DNA of 64,000 nucleotides from Bosea sp. AS-1. GTDB lineage: Bacteria > Pseudomonadota > Alphaproteobacteria > Rhizobiales > Beijerinckiaceae. Under the pieces are notes generated by a model that was given only the letters and a program-made list of their open reading frames with translations, was not told the origin of the DNA and did not search any database. The translations under genes and the position numbers were made by a program. The stretch covers positions 3,444,501 to 3,508,500 of the forward strand of contig NZ_CP022372.1 of the NCBI RefSeq assembly GCF_002220095.1, read 5' to 3'. Position 1 is the first letter of the stretch. The number at the start of each line of letters is the position of its first letter. Below are positions 25,626 through 34,893 of the stretch, one piece after another.

Positions 25626-27274
25626 ATCCCAGCGCCGTCCTGCAGCGCTCCGATCGGCGCCTTGCGCCAGAGCCGCATATGCAATGCCCGCAGGCCCGGG
25701 CGCAGCAGGATGTCACCGAAGGCAAGGCCGAGCGAAGCGGGCACGTTCCCCGTCAACGCGAAGGCCGCCGCGAACAGTCCCGCCGTGCTGAGCACGCGCC
25801 AGCTCACCGCCGCGAGCCAGGTCCTGCGGTCCGGCGTTCCGCGCCTGCCGACGATGCGGACGATGCCGCGCTTCGCCTGCGCAAGGGCACTGTCCTCGCC
25901 CAGTGACTGCCGGGCCTCCTCCTCGCCCGGCTCGACGAAGCCGAAAGCCACCGTCTCGTTGCTGATGCGGTCGATCAGGATGAAGCCGCCGAGTTCATGG
26001 CTGCGCGCATAGGGCAGCGAGACCAATGGCCGGTCGAGCCTGAGCGTCACCAGGCCGATGCCATTCATGCGCAGGCTCTGCGCCGGGAGCGGCCGGAAAC
26101 CCTCGATGTCGATGCTATGATGCAGCGCCTCGACCGTGGCATTGGCGCTCTGTGTCGCGAGCTTCACCAGGAACTGGCCGCCCTCGAGCATGGCGCGCTC
26201 GCCGGTCCAGAGCAGGCGCGCCTTGAGGCCGCGGCTGACCGGCAGTGCCATGCCGGCTGCGGCGATGACGTCACCGCGTGAGATGTCGATATCATCCTCC
26301 AGCGTCACAGTCGCGGCTTGGCCGGCGGCGACCTGGCTGGCCTCGCCGGCCGCGCCGATTAACCGGGCGATGCGGCTGCTGCGGCCCGACGGCAGGGCCA
26401 CGACCGGATCACCGACACGGGCACGGCCCGTCACCGGCGTGCCGGCATAGCCGCGAAAGTCGAGATCTGGCCGGTTGACCCATTGCACCGGTAGGACGAA
26501 GCCCTCGTCACCGGGGGCGGCGCGTGTGATTACGATGCTTTCGAGATAGGGCAGCAACGCCGGGCCGTCATACCAGGGCATCAACGCGGAGGGCCGCATG
26601 ACGTTCTCGCCGTCGCGGGCCGAGACCGGGATGAAGCGAATCGAGGCGAAGCCGAGACTTTGCACCGCCGCGCGATAATCGGCCGCGATCTGCTCGAAGA
26701 CGGCCTCGTCATAGCCGACGAGATCCATCTTGTTGATCGCGACCACGACATGGCGCACGCCGACCAGCGAGACGATGAAGGAATGGCGGCGTGTCTGCGG
26801 CAACAGGCCCTTGCGTGCATCGACCAGGATGATGGCGAGATCGGCGGTGGAGGCGCCGGTCGCCATGTTACGGGTATACTGCTCATGGCCGGGCGTATCG
26901 GCGACGATGAAGCTGCGCGCCTCGGTGGCGAAGTAGCGATAGGCGACATCGATGGTGATGCCCTGCTCGCGCTCGGCCGAGAGACCGTCGACCAGCAAGG
27001 CGAAATCCGGCGCCGCGCCTTGCGTGCCGAATTTGAGGGAATCGCTGTCGAGCGCGCTGAGCTGGTCCTCAAAGACGGCGCCGGCCTCATAGAGCATGCG
27101 ACCGATCAGCGTCGACTTGCCGTCATCCACCGAGCCGCAGGTAATGAAGCGCAAGAGCGAATGCTGCCCGGTTTCCGGAGCGCCGGGGGCATCGTTGGCG
27201 GGGAGAAGGTTCTGCGCTTGTTTCGGCGCTTTCGGATTTTTCTTGGCCAGGTTCCTGGCAACGGCGAAGCCCAT
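25622..27274 (-). CDS. cysN: Sulfate adenylyltransferase GTPase subunit CysN with DUF2061-like C-terminal tail
   Basis: A 550-residue protein. The GTPase core (about 38-255) has CGSVDDGKSTLIGRML (P-loop), DTPGHEQYTRNMATGAS and NKMDLVGYD. EF-Tu-like beta-barrel domains follow to about 460 (DGENVMRP, WVNRPDLDFRGYAG, IALISNETVAFG-type RISNETVAFGFVEPG). It powers APS formation with CysD. About 70 extra C-terminal residues (480-550; WLAAVSWRVLSTAG, FALTGNVPASLGLAFGDI) form two short hydrophobic helices with the look of DUF2061, not the APS kinase (CysC) that is often fused here. The start at 27274 overlaps the cysD stop by one base. Confidence 0.9.
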   Translation of the reverse strand: MGFAVARNLAKKNPKAPKQAQNLLPANDAPGAPETGQHSLLRFITCGSVDDGKSTLIGRMLYEAGAVFEDQLSALDSDSLKFGTQGAAPDFALLVDGLSAEREQGITIDVAYRYFATEARSFIVADTPGHEQYTRNMATGASTADLAIILVDARKGLLPQTRRHSFIVSLVGVRHVVVAINKMDLVGYDEAVFEQIAADYRAAVQSLGFASIRFIPVSARDGENVMRPSALMPWYDGPALLPYLESIVITRAAPGDEGFVLPVQWVNRPDLDFRGYAGTPVTGRARVGDPVVALPSGRSSRIARLIGAAGEASQVAAGQAATVTLEDDIDISRGDVIAAAGMALPVSRGLKARLLWTGERAMLEGGQFLVKLATQSANATVEALHHSIDIEGFRPLPAQSLRMNGIGLVTLRLDRPLVSLPYARSHELGGFILIDRISNETVAFGFVEPGEEEARQSLGEDSALAQAKRGIVRIVGRRGTPDRRTWLAAVSWRVLSTAGLFAAAFALTGNVPASLGLAFGDILLRPGLRALHMRLWRKAPIGALQDGAGI

Positions 27275-28176
27275 CAGAAATAGCCTTCCTGCTTCTTCTG
27301 CTCCATCGAGCCCGAGCCGTCATGGTCGATGACGCGCCCCTGTCGCTCGGAGGAGCGGGAGGAGCGCATCTCGGCGATGATGTCGGTGAGATTCGCCGCC
27401 TCGCTCTCGACAGCACCGGTCAACGGGTAGCAGCCCAATGTGCGGAAACGGACCTGCCGAGTCTCGACAACCTCGCCGGGGAGCAGCTCCATCCGTTCGT
27501 CGTCGCGCATGATCCAGGCGCCGTCGCGCCGGACGACCGGACGCGACGCAGCGAAATAGAGCGGCACGACCGGGATGTTCTCCAGCGCGATGTAGTCCCA
27601 GACGTCGCGCTCGGTCCAATTGGAGAGCGGAAACACGCGAAAACTCTCGCCGCGATGCTTGCGGGTGTTGAAGAGCTGCCAGGGCTCGGGCCGCTGGTTC
27701 TTCGGGTCCCAGCGATGCTCGACCGAACGCAGCGAGAAGACGCGCTCCTTGGCCCGGCTCTTCTCCTCGTCGCGCCGCGCCCCGCCGAAGGCGGCGTCGA
27801 ACTTGTAGAGGTCGAGCGCCTGCTTCAGCCCTTGCGTCTTCATCACATCGGTATGGACGCGCGAGCCCGAGGCGAAGGGGCTGATCCCGGCCTTCACGCC
27901 CTCCTGGTTGATGTGGACGATGAGATCGAGCCCGAGCCGCTTCGCCGTCGCGTCGCGGAAGGCGATCATCTCGCGGAACTTCCAGGTCGTATCGACATGG
28001 AGCAGCGGGAAAGGCGGCTTGGCCGGATAGAATGCCTTCATCGCCAGATGCAACAGGACGGCGGAATCCTTGCCGATCGAATAAAGCAGCACCGGCTTGT
28101 CGCAGGTCGCCACCACCTCGCGGATGATGAAGATGGCTTCCGCCTCGAGCTTCTGGAGATGGCTGAGTTGAATCAT
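27274..28176 (-). CDS. cysD: Sulfate adenylyltransferase subunit CysD
   Basis: A 300-residue ATP-pyrophosphatase-fold enzyme that adenylates sulfate to APS. The nucleotide loop [20 protein letters not shown] (about 29-48) contains the SxGKDS motif. [45 protein letters not shown] and [11 protein letters not shown] are all typical. The protein ends EQKKQEGYF as CysD proteins normally do. The start at 28176 is chosen because it overlaps the cysH stop by 4 bases (ATGA) and gives the usual [16 protein letters not shown]-terminus. Middle gene of cysH-cysD-cysN. Confidence 0.96.
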   Translation of the reverse strand: MIQLSHLQKLEAEAIFIIREVVATCDKPVLLYSIGKDSAVLLHLAMKAFYPAKPPFPLLHVDTTWKFREMIAFRDATAKRLGLDLIVHINQEGVKAGISPFASGSRVHTDVMKTQGLKQALDLYKFDAAFGGARRDEEKSRAKERVFSLRSVEHRWDPKNQRPEPWQLFNTRKHRGESFRVFPLSNWTERDVWDYIALENIPVVPLYFAASRPVVRRDGAWIMRDDERMELLPGEVVETRQVRFRTLGCYPLTGAVESEAANLTDIIAEMRSSRSSERQGRVIDHDGSGSMEQKKQEGYF

Positions 28177-28979
28177 GGGCGGGCCTCCGCCGGAGCGGCC
28201 GCGCGCGCCAGCTTTCCGTCCGGCCCGACATGCAGGCCGCATTCCTTGGCCGCGTCGTCCTCCCACCACCAGCGCCCGGCCCGCTCGGGCTCGCCGGGGC
28301 GGACCGCGCGGGTGCAGGGCTGGCAGCCGATCGAGACGAAGCCTTGCGCATGAAGAGGATTGATCGGCACGCCGTTCTCTTCTGCGAAAGCGAGCGCGCG
28401 TTCGCGCGTCCAGTCTATCAGCGGGCTCGCCTTGACGAGGCCGCGAGCCGCATCGGCCTCCGCCAGCCTTACCCCGCCCCGAGCGGCCGACTGATCGGCG
28501 CGCAGGCCGGTCAGCCAGATATCGGCACCGGCGAGCGCGCGGCCGAGCGGCTCGACCTTGCGGATGTCGCAGCAGGATTTGCGGGTATCACGCGAAGCAT
28601 AGAAGCCGTTGATGCCGTTCTGGCGGACAAGGAGCTCGAGCGCGTCATGGCGCGGGTAATATGGGCGGATCAGGATGCCGTAACGCTCCTCGGTCTCCTG
28701 CCAGAGCGCGTAGACCTCTGGGAAGAGCCGACCGGTATCGAGCGTGGCGAAGGTAACGGGGAGCTTCGCGGTCGCGATGACATGGGTCAGCACCTGATCT
28801 TCGAGGCCGAAGGAGGTGGTGAAGACGATGGGTCCGACGCTTTGCGCGACGATGCCGGCTAGACGCTCGGACAAATCCGCTCCGCCGAACGCGGCATCGA
28901 GCGCGGCAGCGCGGCGCGCCAGCGATGCAGCGGCTGGTGGGTTCGTCGCGGGTTCATCCGGGCCGGGGCTATGCGCCAT
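28173..28979 (-). CDS. cysH: Assimilatory adenylyl-sulfate (APS) reductase CysH
   Basis: A 268-residue protein of the PAPS/APS reductase family. [17 protein letters not shown] is the nucleotide loop and [20 protein letters not shown] follows. The catalytic part has [16 protein letters not shown] (a Cys pair) and, about 80 residues later, [10 protein letters not shown] (a second Cys pair). The CC ... CxxC pattern marks [4Fe-4S] enzymes that reduce APS directly rather than PAPS. That agrees with the absence of a cysC domain in the adjacent CysN. Start at 28979 ([10 protein letters not shown]) gives a normal N-terminus; 29042 is an in-frame alternative that would swallow the upstream palindrome. 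Confidence 0.93.
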   Translation of the reverse strand: MAHSPGPDEPATNPPAAASLARRAAALDAAFGGADLSERLAGIVAQSVGPIVFTTSFGLEDQVLTHVIATAKLPVTFATLDTGRLFPEVYALWQETEERYGILIRPYYPRHDALELLVRQNGINGFYASRDTRKSCCDIRKVEPLGRALAGADIWLTGLRADQSAARGGVRLAEADAARGLVKASPLIDWTRERALAFAEENGVPINPLHAQGFVSIGCQPCTRAVRPGEPERAGRWWWEDDAAKECGLHVGPDGKLARAAAPAEARP

Positions 28980-28993
28980 GCTTCGGGCCACCT

Positions 28994-29009
28994 GTTCGGT
29001 AAATCGAAC
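28994..29009. promoter_or_regulatory. 16-base palindrome upstream of cysH
   Basis: GTTCG-GTAAAT-CGAAC, 15 bases before the cysH start, inside an AT-rich gap (28980-29110) that must hold the cysHDN promoter. The symmetry suggests a repressor site for sulfur control; the regulator is unknown. It does not fit the GTTC-N7-GTTC LexA pattern. Confidence 0.4.
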
Positions 29010-29133
29010 GAAGCATTTATACCGGCGCGACAAAAGGTTCAATTTACAGCAGGTAGCGGGTTTTTTCTTATTTCACTTCCATTGGAGAAGTTTGTTTTGG
29101 CGGACGCTTCAAGACGCCCTTGCAGCGCGAGCC

Positions 29134-32100
29134 TCAATGGAAATCCCGCGATTTCGGCAGGATGCGGACGTTGCGCGGGTGACGATGGCGCGGCAAAGGC
29201 GGGTTCTTCAGTTCGTCGACGGGCATGGGAACCTCGGCGCGGTGCGTATCCGAGAGCGACAGCAGGTCGATCGAACGGTCGACGATGCGCTGGGCCATCA
29301 GATGCACCACGCCCTCGACACTCTTCTGCACGCGGCCCTCGACCAGCATCAGCCGCGCGCCCATGACCTCACGGCGGAAGCGCTCGAACAGACGCGCCCA
29401 GATCACGACACTGGTGATGCCGGTTTCGTCCTCCAGCGTGACGAAGATGGCGTTGCCATTGCCCGGCCGCTGGCGCACCAGCACGACGCCAGCCGTGCGG
29501 GCGAAGGCGGCATCGGGCCTAGCCTCGGTCTCGGCGCAACTCAGCACGCCCTCACGCTGGAAGCGCGGGCGCAAAAGCTGCATCGGGTGACCCTTCAGCG
29601 AAAGCCGCACGGTCTGGTAATCGGCGACGATATGCTCGGCCAGCGGCATGACCGGCAACGCCATGCTCCGCTCCGAACCCAGTTCGCGCGCCTGCGCGAC
29701 CTGAAACAACGGCAGCGCCGGGTCGTCCGGCAAGCGACGCACGGCCCAGAGCGCCTCGCGCCGATCCAAGCCGAGAGACCTGAAGGCATCGGCATCGGCG
29801 AGCAGGCGCATGGCGCGGGCGGGAAGGCTCGCGCGGCGCATCAGCTCCTCGACCTCGCGATAGGGGCCGCCGGCTTCCCGCGCTTCCGCGATGGCGTTGC
29901 CCCAATCCTCCTTGAAGCTGTCGATCTGGCGGAAGCCGAGGCGCAGTGCGAAGGGGTCCCGTTTGCTCGGCTGCTGCGGCCGATCATGATAAGAGCTTGA
30001 TTCCGAAACAGCTTCCAAGCTGTTGTCCAAAAAGCTGGAATTGACATCGGCCGGGCGCGGCTCGACGCCGCCATTCTCCTCCGCCTCCCGGACGATCTGG
30101 GCAGGCGCATAGAAGCCCATCGGCTGGGAATTCAGCAGCGCGGCGGCGAAAGCCGCCGGGTAGTGCTTCTTCAGATAGGAGGAGATGTAGACCAGCTTGG
30201 CGAAGGAAGCCGCGTGACTTTCCGGAAAACCGTAGCTGCCGAAGCCCCTGATCTGATCGAAGCAGCGCTGGGCGAACTCGCGCTCATAGCCGCGCGCGAC
30301 CATGCGCTCGACCATCATGTCCTGGAAATGATGGATCGTCCCGGCATTGCGGAAGGTCGCCATCGCCTTGCGCAGGCCATTGGCTTCGATGTCGGAGAAT
30401 TTGGCCGCGACCATGGCGAGCTTCATGGCCTGCTCCTGAAAGAGCGGCACGCCCTTGGTCTTGTTCAGGACTTCGAGCAGCTCGTCCCTTTCACCATGTT
30501 CCGGCGAAGGGGCCGGATAGGTCACCTCCTCCAGCCCAGCTCGCCGCTTCAGATAGGGATGGACCATATTGCCCTGAATCGGGCCGGGCCGGACGATCGC
30601 GACCTGGATGACGAGATCGTAGAACTCCCGCGGCCTGAGCCGCGGCAGCATGTTCATCTGCGCGCGACTCTCGACCTGGAAGACGCCAAGCGACTTGCCC
30701 TCACAGAGCATGTCGTAGGTCGCTTCATCGCCACCTTTGACGTCGGCCAGCGCGTAATCCTCTCCCCCGTTCTGCCTGATCAGATCGAACGCCTTGCGGA
30801 TGCAGGTCAGCATGCCGAGCGCCAGCACATCGACCTTCATCAGTTGGAGCTCGTCGATGTCGTCGCGGTCCCATTCGATGAAGGTGCGGTCTGCCATCGC
30901 GGCGTTGCCGATCGGCACGGTCTCGTCGAGACGGCCGCGCGACAGGACGAAGCCGCCGACATGCTGCGAGAGATGGCGCGGATAGCCCAGGAGGCGGATG
31001 GCGAAGTCGACGGCGCGGCGGATCGTCGGGTTCTTCGGGTCGAGCCCGGCCTGCCGGACGCGATTGTCGCCGATCTCGCTGCCCCAGCTCCCCCATTGCG
31101 TATCGGCGAGGCGGGCGGTGACGTCCTCGGTCAGGCCCAGCACCTTGCCGACCTCGCGGATGGCGCTGCGCGGCCGGTAATGGATCACGGTCGCGGCAAT
31201 GCCGGCGCGCTCGCGGCCGTATTTCCCGTAGATCCACTGGATCACCTCCTCGCGCCGCTCATGCTCGAAATCGACGTCGATATCGGGCGGCTCGCGGCGC
31301 TCGGTGGAAATGAAGCGCTCGAACAGCACGTCATTGTCGGCCGGATCGACCGCGGTGATGCCGAGCACGTAACAGACGGCGGAATTGGCGGCTGAACCAC
31401 GCCCCTGGCAGAGGATGCCCTGGCTGTCGGCGAATTCGACGATCTGGCGGATCGTCAGGAAATAGCGGGCGTATTCGAGCTTCGCGATCAGGGCGAGCTC
31501 CTTCGCCAGCAGCTTCTCGACCTTCTCCGGCACACCATCGGGATAACGGATCAGGCAGCGGCGCCGGACCAGTTCCACCAGCCAATCCTGATCGTTCCAG
31601 CCGGGTGGGACGGGCTCGTCGGGGTACTCGTATCGAAGCTGGCCGAGATCGAACTCGATACGGGAGAAGAGATGCTGCGTCTCGGCGATGGCCTCGGGCG
31701 CATCGCGGAAGAGGCGGGCCATCTCCCGTGGCAGCTTGAGGTGGCGCTCGGCATTGGCCTCCAGCAAACGCCCTGCCCGCTCGATGGTGGTGCCTTCGCG
31801 GATGCAGGTCAGCACATCCTGTAGGTCGCGCTGTGCGATGGAATCGTAGAGCGCGTCATTGGTCGCGATCAGCGGCGTGCGGGTCGCGGCGGCGACGGCC
31901 TTGAGGCGCGCGAGGCGGCGGCGGTCGTCGCCGCGCCGGTGCATGCTGGCGGCGAGCCAGACCGCGCCGGGCGCAGCATCGTCGAGCCGGGCGAGGATTT
32001 CAGGGAGCCCGTCGAGCCTGCGACCGGGCATCAGGACCAGCAGCAGGTCGCGGGCATCGTTCAGGAGATCGTCGAGGACGAGATGGCACTCGCCCTTCTT

Positions 32101-32550
32101 CACACCCTCCTTGCGATTGCCGTGGCTGAGCAGCCGGCAGAGCCGGCCCCAGCCGGCACGATTGGCCGGGTAGACGACGATGTCGGGCGTGCCGTCGGCG
32201 AAGACGAGGCGGGTGCCGGTCGCGAGCTTGAAGCGCTCGGCCATCGCCTGCATCTGCTCGCGGGTGAAGGGCAGATCGGCGAATTCGGGATTCTCGACCC
32301 AGATATGCTCGCCGGGGCTGCCACCTTCCTTGACCTTGTCGGGCGCCGGCAGGCCGTCCTCCCGCAACTGCCTCAGCGCCGCCCAGGCCCGCACGACGCC
32401 CGCCACCGTGTTGCGGTCGGCGATGCCGATGCCAGCATATCCGAGCAGCAGCGCCGTCAGCACCATATGCGGCCCTGGCGAAGCGCCGCGCAGGAAGGAA
32501 AAGTTCGTTGCGGCAACAGGTTCGACAAAGGAGCTGACAAGCTGATTCAT
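29134..32550 (-). CDS. dnaE2: Error-prone DNA polymerase DnaE2
   Basis: A 1138-residue C-family polymerase for SOS mutagenic lesion bypass. It starts with ATNFSFLRGASPGPHMV, the PHP-domain opening typical of DnaE2 (HGAS-type), and GIADRNTVAGVVRAW. The palm acids are in PDIDVDFEHERREEVIQWIY; LGYPRHLSQHVGGFVLS and GSYGFPESHAASFAKLVYIS are conserved. A C-terminal OB domain has GVVLVRQRPGNGNAIFVTLED. Around residues 835-857 it contains a short AT-rich in-frame insert, described separately. Its start overlaps the imuB stop by 4 bases (ATGA). It works with ImuA and ImuB and the beta clamp. Confidence 0.96.
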   Translation of the reverse strand: MNQLVSSFVEPVAATNFSFLRGASPGPHMVLTALLLGYAGIGIADRNTVAGVVRAWAALRQLREDGLPAPDKVKEGGSPGEHIWVENPEFADLPFTREQMQAMAERFKLATGTRLVFADGTPDIVVYPANRAGWGRLCRLLSHGNRKEGVKKGECHLVLDDLLNDARDLLLVLMPGRRLDGLPEILARLDDAAPGAVWLAASMHRRGDDRRRLARLKAVAAATRTPLIATNDALYDSIAQRDLQDVLTCIREGTTIERAGRLLEANAERHLKLPREMARLFRDAPEAIAETQHLFSRIEFDLGQLRYEYPDEPVPPGWNDQDWLVELVRRRCLIRYPDGVPEKVEKLLAKELALIAKLEYARYFLTIRQIVEFADSQGILCQGRGSAANSAVCYVLGITAVDPADNDVLFERFISTERREPPDIDVDFEHERREEVIQWIYGKYGRERAGIAATVIHYRPRSAIREVGKVLGLTEDVTARLADTQWGSWGSEIGDNRVRQAGLDPKNPTIRRAVDFAIRLLGYPRHLSQHVGGFVLSRGRLDETVPIGNAAMADRTFIEWDRDDIDELQLMKVDVLALGMLTCIRKAFDLIRQNGGEDYALADVKGGDEATYDMLCEGKSLGVFQVESRAQMNMLPRLRPREFYDLVIQVAIVRPGPIQGNMVHPYLKRRAGLEEVTYPAPSPEHGERDELLEVLNKTKGVPLFQEQAMKLAMVAAKFSDIEANGLRKAMATFRNAGTIHHFQDMMVERMVARGYEREFAQRCFDQIRGFGSYGFPESHAASFAKLVYISSYLKKHYPAAFAAALLNSQPMGFYAPAQIVREAEENGGVEPRPADVNSSFLDNSLEAVSESSSYHDRPQQPSKRDPFALRLGFRQIDSFKEDWGNAIAEAREAGGPYREVEELMRRASLPARAMRLLADADAFRSLGLDRREALWAVRRLPDDPALPLFQVAQARELGSERSMALPVMPLAEHIVADYQTVRLSLKGHPMQLLRPRFQREGVLSCAETEARPDAAFARTAGVVLVRQRPGNGNAIFVTLEDETGITSVVIWARLFERFRREVMGARLMLVEGRVQKSVEGVVHLMAQRIVDRSIDLLSLSDTHRAEVPMPVDELKNPPLPRHRHPRNVRILPKSRDFH
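29981..30045. repeat. AT-rich palindromic insert inside dnaE2
   Basis: This stretch is markedly AT-richer than the surrounding gene. It contains the inverted arms TTCCAAGCT (30012-30020) and AAGCTGGAA (30032-30040), as well as GATTCCGAAA. It resembles Hyphomicrobiales REP-type repeats of the GATTCCGAAA...GGAATC style. In frame it encodes a Ser-rich peptide (SLEAVSESSSYHDRPQQ) between the conserved DVNSS and ALRLGFRQ blocks, where other DnaE2 proteins are shorter as I recall them. Confidence 0.5.
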
Positions 32551-34091
32551 GCGAAGAGCCCGTGTAGGAACCAGCGCGGCGGGGCGCTGTCGGCCTCGTA
32601 GAAGCCGATGCGGTAGAGCCAGAAGCGTCGGCCTTCAGCATCCTCGACGCGGTAATAGTCGCGCATCGGCTCGTCGCTGCCGTCGCGCCACCATTCGGGG
32701 GCGATGCGCTCCGGTCCTTCGGCGCGGGCGACGTCATGGGTGAGGCGGCGCCAGCGGAAGCGGATCGGCGGGCCGTCCGGCACTTCCGCGATAGCCTCGA
32801 CCGGTTGCGGCGGCTCGAAGAGCTGGAACGGACGTGCCGGCGGCTCCTCCGGCTCGGGTTCGGGCCAGGCGGCTTCCGGCAGCGGCGCGGCTGCCGAGAG
32901 CACCTTTGCGGCACGAACAGGGTGATGCGTATCCTGTGCCGCGAAGCGTAGCACCCGGTCGCGGCCGAAGCGGGTGACGAGCCGATCGACCAGATCGGCC
33001 ACCGCCTCCTCCTCCACGGCGCGGCCGTCGAGGCCGTGTTGGGACGTGCTGAAAGCCTCGCAGACCGGCACGGCGAGCTTGATCGCATCGAAGCCGAAGC
33101 CGGGATCGAGCGGATCGGCCAATGTCTCGATGCGCTCGCGATAGAGCCGAAGCAGCGCCTTTGCGTCGCGCGAGGGGCGGCCGGTTTCGAGGGCGAGGCG
33201 GCGCACCGTGCCATCGCTGCGGAAGAAACCGAGTTCGAAGACGCGGCCGCCTTCGCCGCGCGCTTCCAGCACCCGCGCCGCCTCCCCGATCAGCCTGACG
33301 ACCACCGTCTCGAGGCTCGCTGTATCGGCGAAGGGCTCGGCGAAATGGCGCTCGACTACGCAATCCGGCGGCGGGCGCAAGGGCGTGATGCGGCGATCCT
33401 CATGGCCGAGGATGCACCGGAGCTTGACCGCCAGCGCTTCCCCGAAGCGGGCGGAGAGGGTCTCAGTGGGGCGCGCCGCGACATCGGCCAGCGTCTTCAG
33501 ACCGGCACGGGAAAGCGCGATCACCGTTTCGGCGTCGGTGTCCAGCGCAGCGACCGGCAAGGCGCGCAACAACGCCTCCTCCTGCCCCGGCGGCACGATG
33601 CCGCCACGACCATGGCGTGCGCAGGCCCGGGCAGCATCCGGCGTGCCCGCGATGGCGGCTTTGAGCTTGAGGCCGATGCGCTGCATGGAGCGCCCGGCAA
33701 GGATGCCGAGCCCCTTTTCGCCGCCGAAGAGATGGGCACAGCCGGTGATGTCGAGCATGAGGCCGTGCGGCTCGTCGCGCGCGACCAGCGGGGTGAAGCG
33801 GTCGCAGAAGGCGGCGACATCGTCGAGGAAGTTCCGGTCCGCCTGCGGCTCAGCTTCCAGTGCGACGAGATCGGGGATGCGGGCGCGGGCATCGGCCAGC
33901 GTCATGTCCCGTGTCAGGCCGAGATGGACGGCACGCAGATCGCAATCGGCGAGGCGCAGGGCGTTGCCCTGCATCTCGACGAGGACATGCGCCTTCTCAG
34001 CCGGCGCGCCGAAGGCCGGAATCCGGCCCAGCCGCCGCAGCCTGTCCGTCGCCAGATAGGGGAACCAGAGGGCGAGATAGCGGCGATGCAT
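32547..34091 (-). CDS. imuB: ImuB, catalytically inactive Y-family polymerase homologue
   Basis: A 514-residue protein. ImuB is the hub of the ImuA-ImuB-DnaE2 mutasome and binds the beta clamp. The Y-family fold is recognisable (RRYLALWFPYLATDRLRR, then HGLMLDITGCAHLFGGEKG, and IAGTPDAARACARHG), but the catalytic acidic residues of true polymerases are missing at both palm motifs. A possible clamp-binding peptide FQLFEPPQP (about 430-438) precedes the C-terminal RDYYRVEDAEGRRFWLYR block, which is conserved in ImuB. Start chosen at 34091, where the family N-terminus begins; it overlaps imuA by 95 bases. The stop overlaps the dnaE2 start. Confidence 0.92.
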   Translation of the reverse strand: MHRRYLALWFPYLATDRLRRLGRIPAFGAPAEKAHVLVEMQGNALRLADCDLRAVHLGLTRDMTLADARARIPDLVALEAEPQADRNFLDDVAAFCDRFTPLVARDEPHGLMLDITGCAHLFGGEKGLGILAGRSMQRIGLKLKAAIAGTPDAARACARHGRGGIVPPGQEEALLRALPVAALDTDAETVIALSRAGLKTLADVAARPTETLSARFGEALAVKLRCILGHEDRRITPLRPPPDCVVERHFAEPFADTASLETVVVRLIGEAARVLEARGEGGRVFELGFFRSDGTVRRLALETGRPSRDAKALLRLYRERIETLADPLDPGFGFDAIKLAVPVCEAFSTSQHGLDGRAVEEEAVADLVDRLVTRFGRDRVLRFAAQDTHHPVRAAKVLSAAAPLPEAAWPEPEPEEPPARPFQLFEPPQPVEAIAEVPDGPPIRFRWRRLTHDVARAEGPERIAPEWWRDGSDEPMRDYYRVEDAEGRRFWLYRIGFYEADSAPPRWFLHGLFA

Positions 34092-34863
34092 CGGTTCTGC
34101 GGGGGAAAAGCCTGTCGGATCGGTCAAAAGCGGTTCGGTTCTCGAAAGTGCATCGGTCACGGTTCCACTCCACACGCCACTCACATTCCGCCACGCCGCC
34201 GCGATGGCGCAGCAATCTCAGGCCGAAAGCCGGGTTGCCCGGCGCATTCGCCTCCAGCGCCCGCGAAACGAGCGGCCGGACCTGCCAGCGCGTGCGCGCC
34301 GCGCTCGGTGCTTCCGCGGCCGCGACGCGCAGCAGCAAGGCCGTCACGCCGGAGCCTTCGGCCGCGAGCGCGAGCCGGCGGCTCGCGGTGAGATCGAAGG
34401 CGCGGGGCTCGCCCCAGGGCTCGATCAGCACGGCGCCGAGTGCCGGGCAGCGCGCGCCCTCGGCGCCGGCCCGCAGCACGCCCTCGGCATCGCGCGCCCG
34501 GACCAGCAGGAGCCGGGCCGGGTCGAGCCCGAGTTCATTCAGCCCCGGCGCATGCAGCCGACCGGTCTCGGCATCGACGAAATCCTGCCGCACCCAGAGG
34601 ATCGATCTTTCGCCCCTTGCCGCCTCTCCCTGCGCCGCCCGCAGCGCCAGACCGAGCGCGAACCCCGTCGCTGCGGCGAGATCGGCCGCGCCAGCCGCAT
34701 AGACCTCGTGCAGCGCCGCCCGCTCGAGTCCGCCCGACAGGGTCGCATCGATCTCCGCCGCGCCGAGCCCCACCTTCCCCGTCGCAGCCGGCCCCGTCCG
34801 CAGGGCCGCCTCGGCGAGGCTGCGGCGCAGATCGGACAAGGTTGGCGAGGCGGTTGACTGCAT
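33997..34863 (-). CDS. imuA: ImuA, RecA-like accessory protein of the mutasome
   Basis: A 288-residue protein with a degenerate RecA-like fold. SGGLERAALHEVYAAGAADL (about 42-61) corresponds to the RecA core opening, but no proper Walker A is visible. AARGERSILWVRQDFVDAET and the C-terminal ECEWRVEWNRDRCTF are the typical ImuA blocks. First gene of imuA-imuB-dnaE2. The start at 34863 (MQSTASPTL) is preferred over the upstream in-frame ATG at 34908 because the LexA box and the likely -10 lie between them and would otherwise be coding. Confidence 0.9.
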   Translation of the reverse strand: MQSTASPTLSDLRRSLAEAALRTGPAATGKVGLGAAEIDATLSGGLERAALHEVYAAGAADLAAATGFALGLALRAAQGEAARGERSILWVRQDFVDAETGRLHAPGLNELGLDPARLLLVRARDAEGVLRAGAEGARCPALGAVLIEPWGEPRAFDLTASRRLALAAEGSGVTALLLRVAAAEAPSAARTRWQVRPLVSRALEANAPGNPAFGLRLLRHRGGVAECEWRVEWNRDRCTFENRTAFDRSDRLFPRRTDASPLSRPLVPLSGDGQAAAAGPDSGLRRAG

Positions 34864-34878
34864 GGCGGCAAAGAAATT

Positions 34879-34893
34879 GTTCACTCTTTGTTC
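34879..34893. promoter_or_regulatory. LexA (SOS) box of the imuA operon
   Basis: GTTC-ACTCTTT-GTTC, an exact match to the alphaproteobacterial LexA pattern GTTC-N7-GTTC, 16 bases before the imuA ATG. It adjoins TATAAA on the minus strand (a likely -10) and the palindrome GTTC-N6-GAAC (34890-34903). It predicts DNA-damage induction of imuA-imuB-dnaE2. Confidence 0.88.

Noticed and set aside
25622..27274. CysN-CysC bifunctional protein
   Set aside because: No APS kinase P-loop or fold in the C-terminal part; it is short and hydrophobic.
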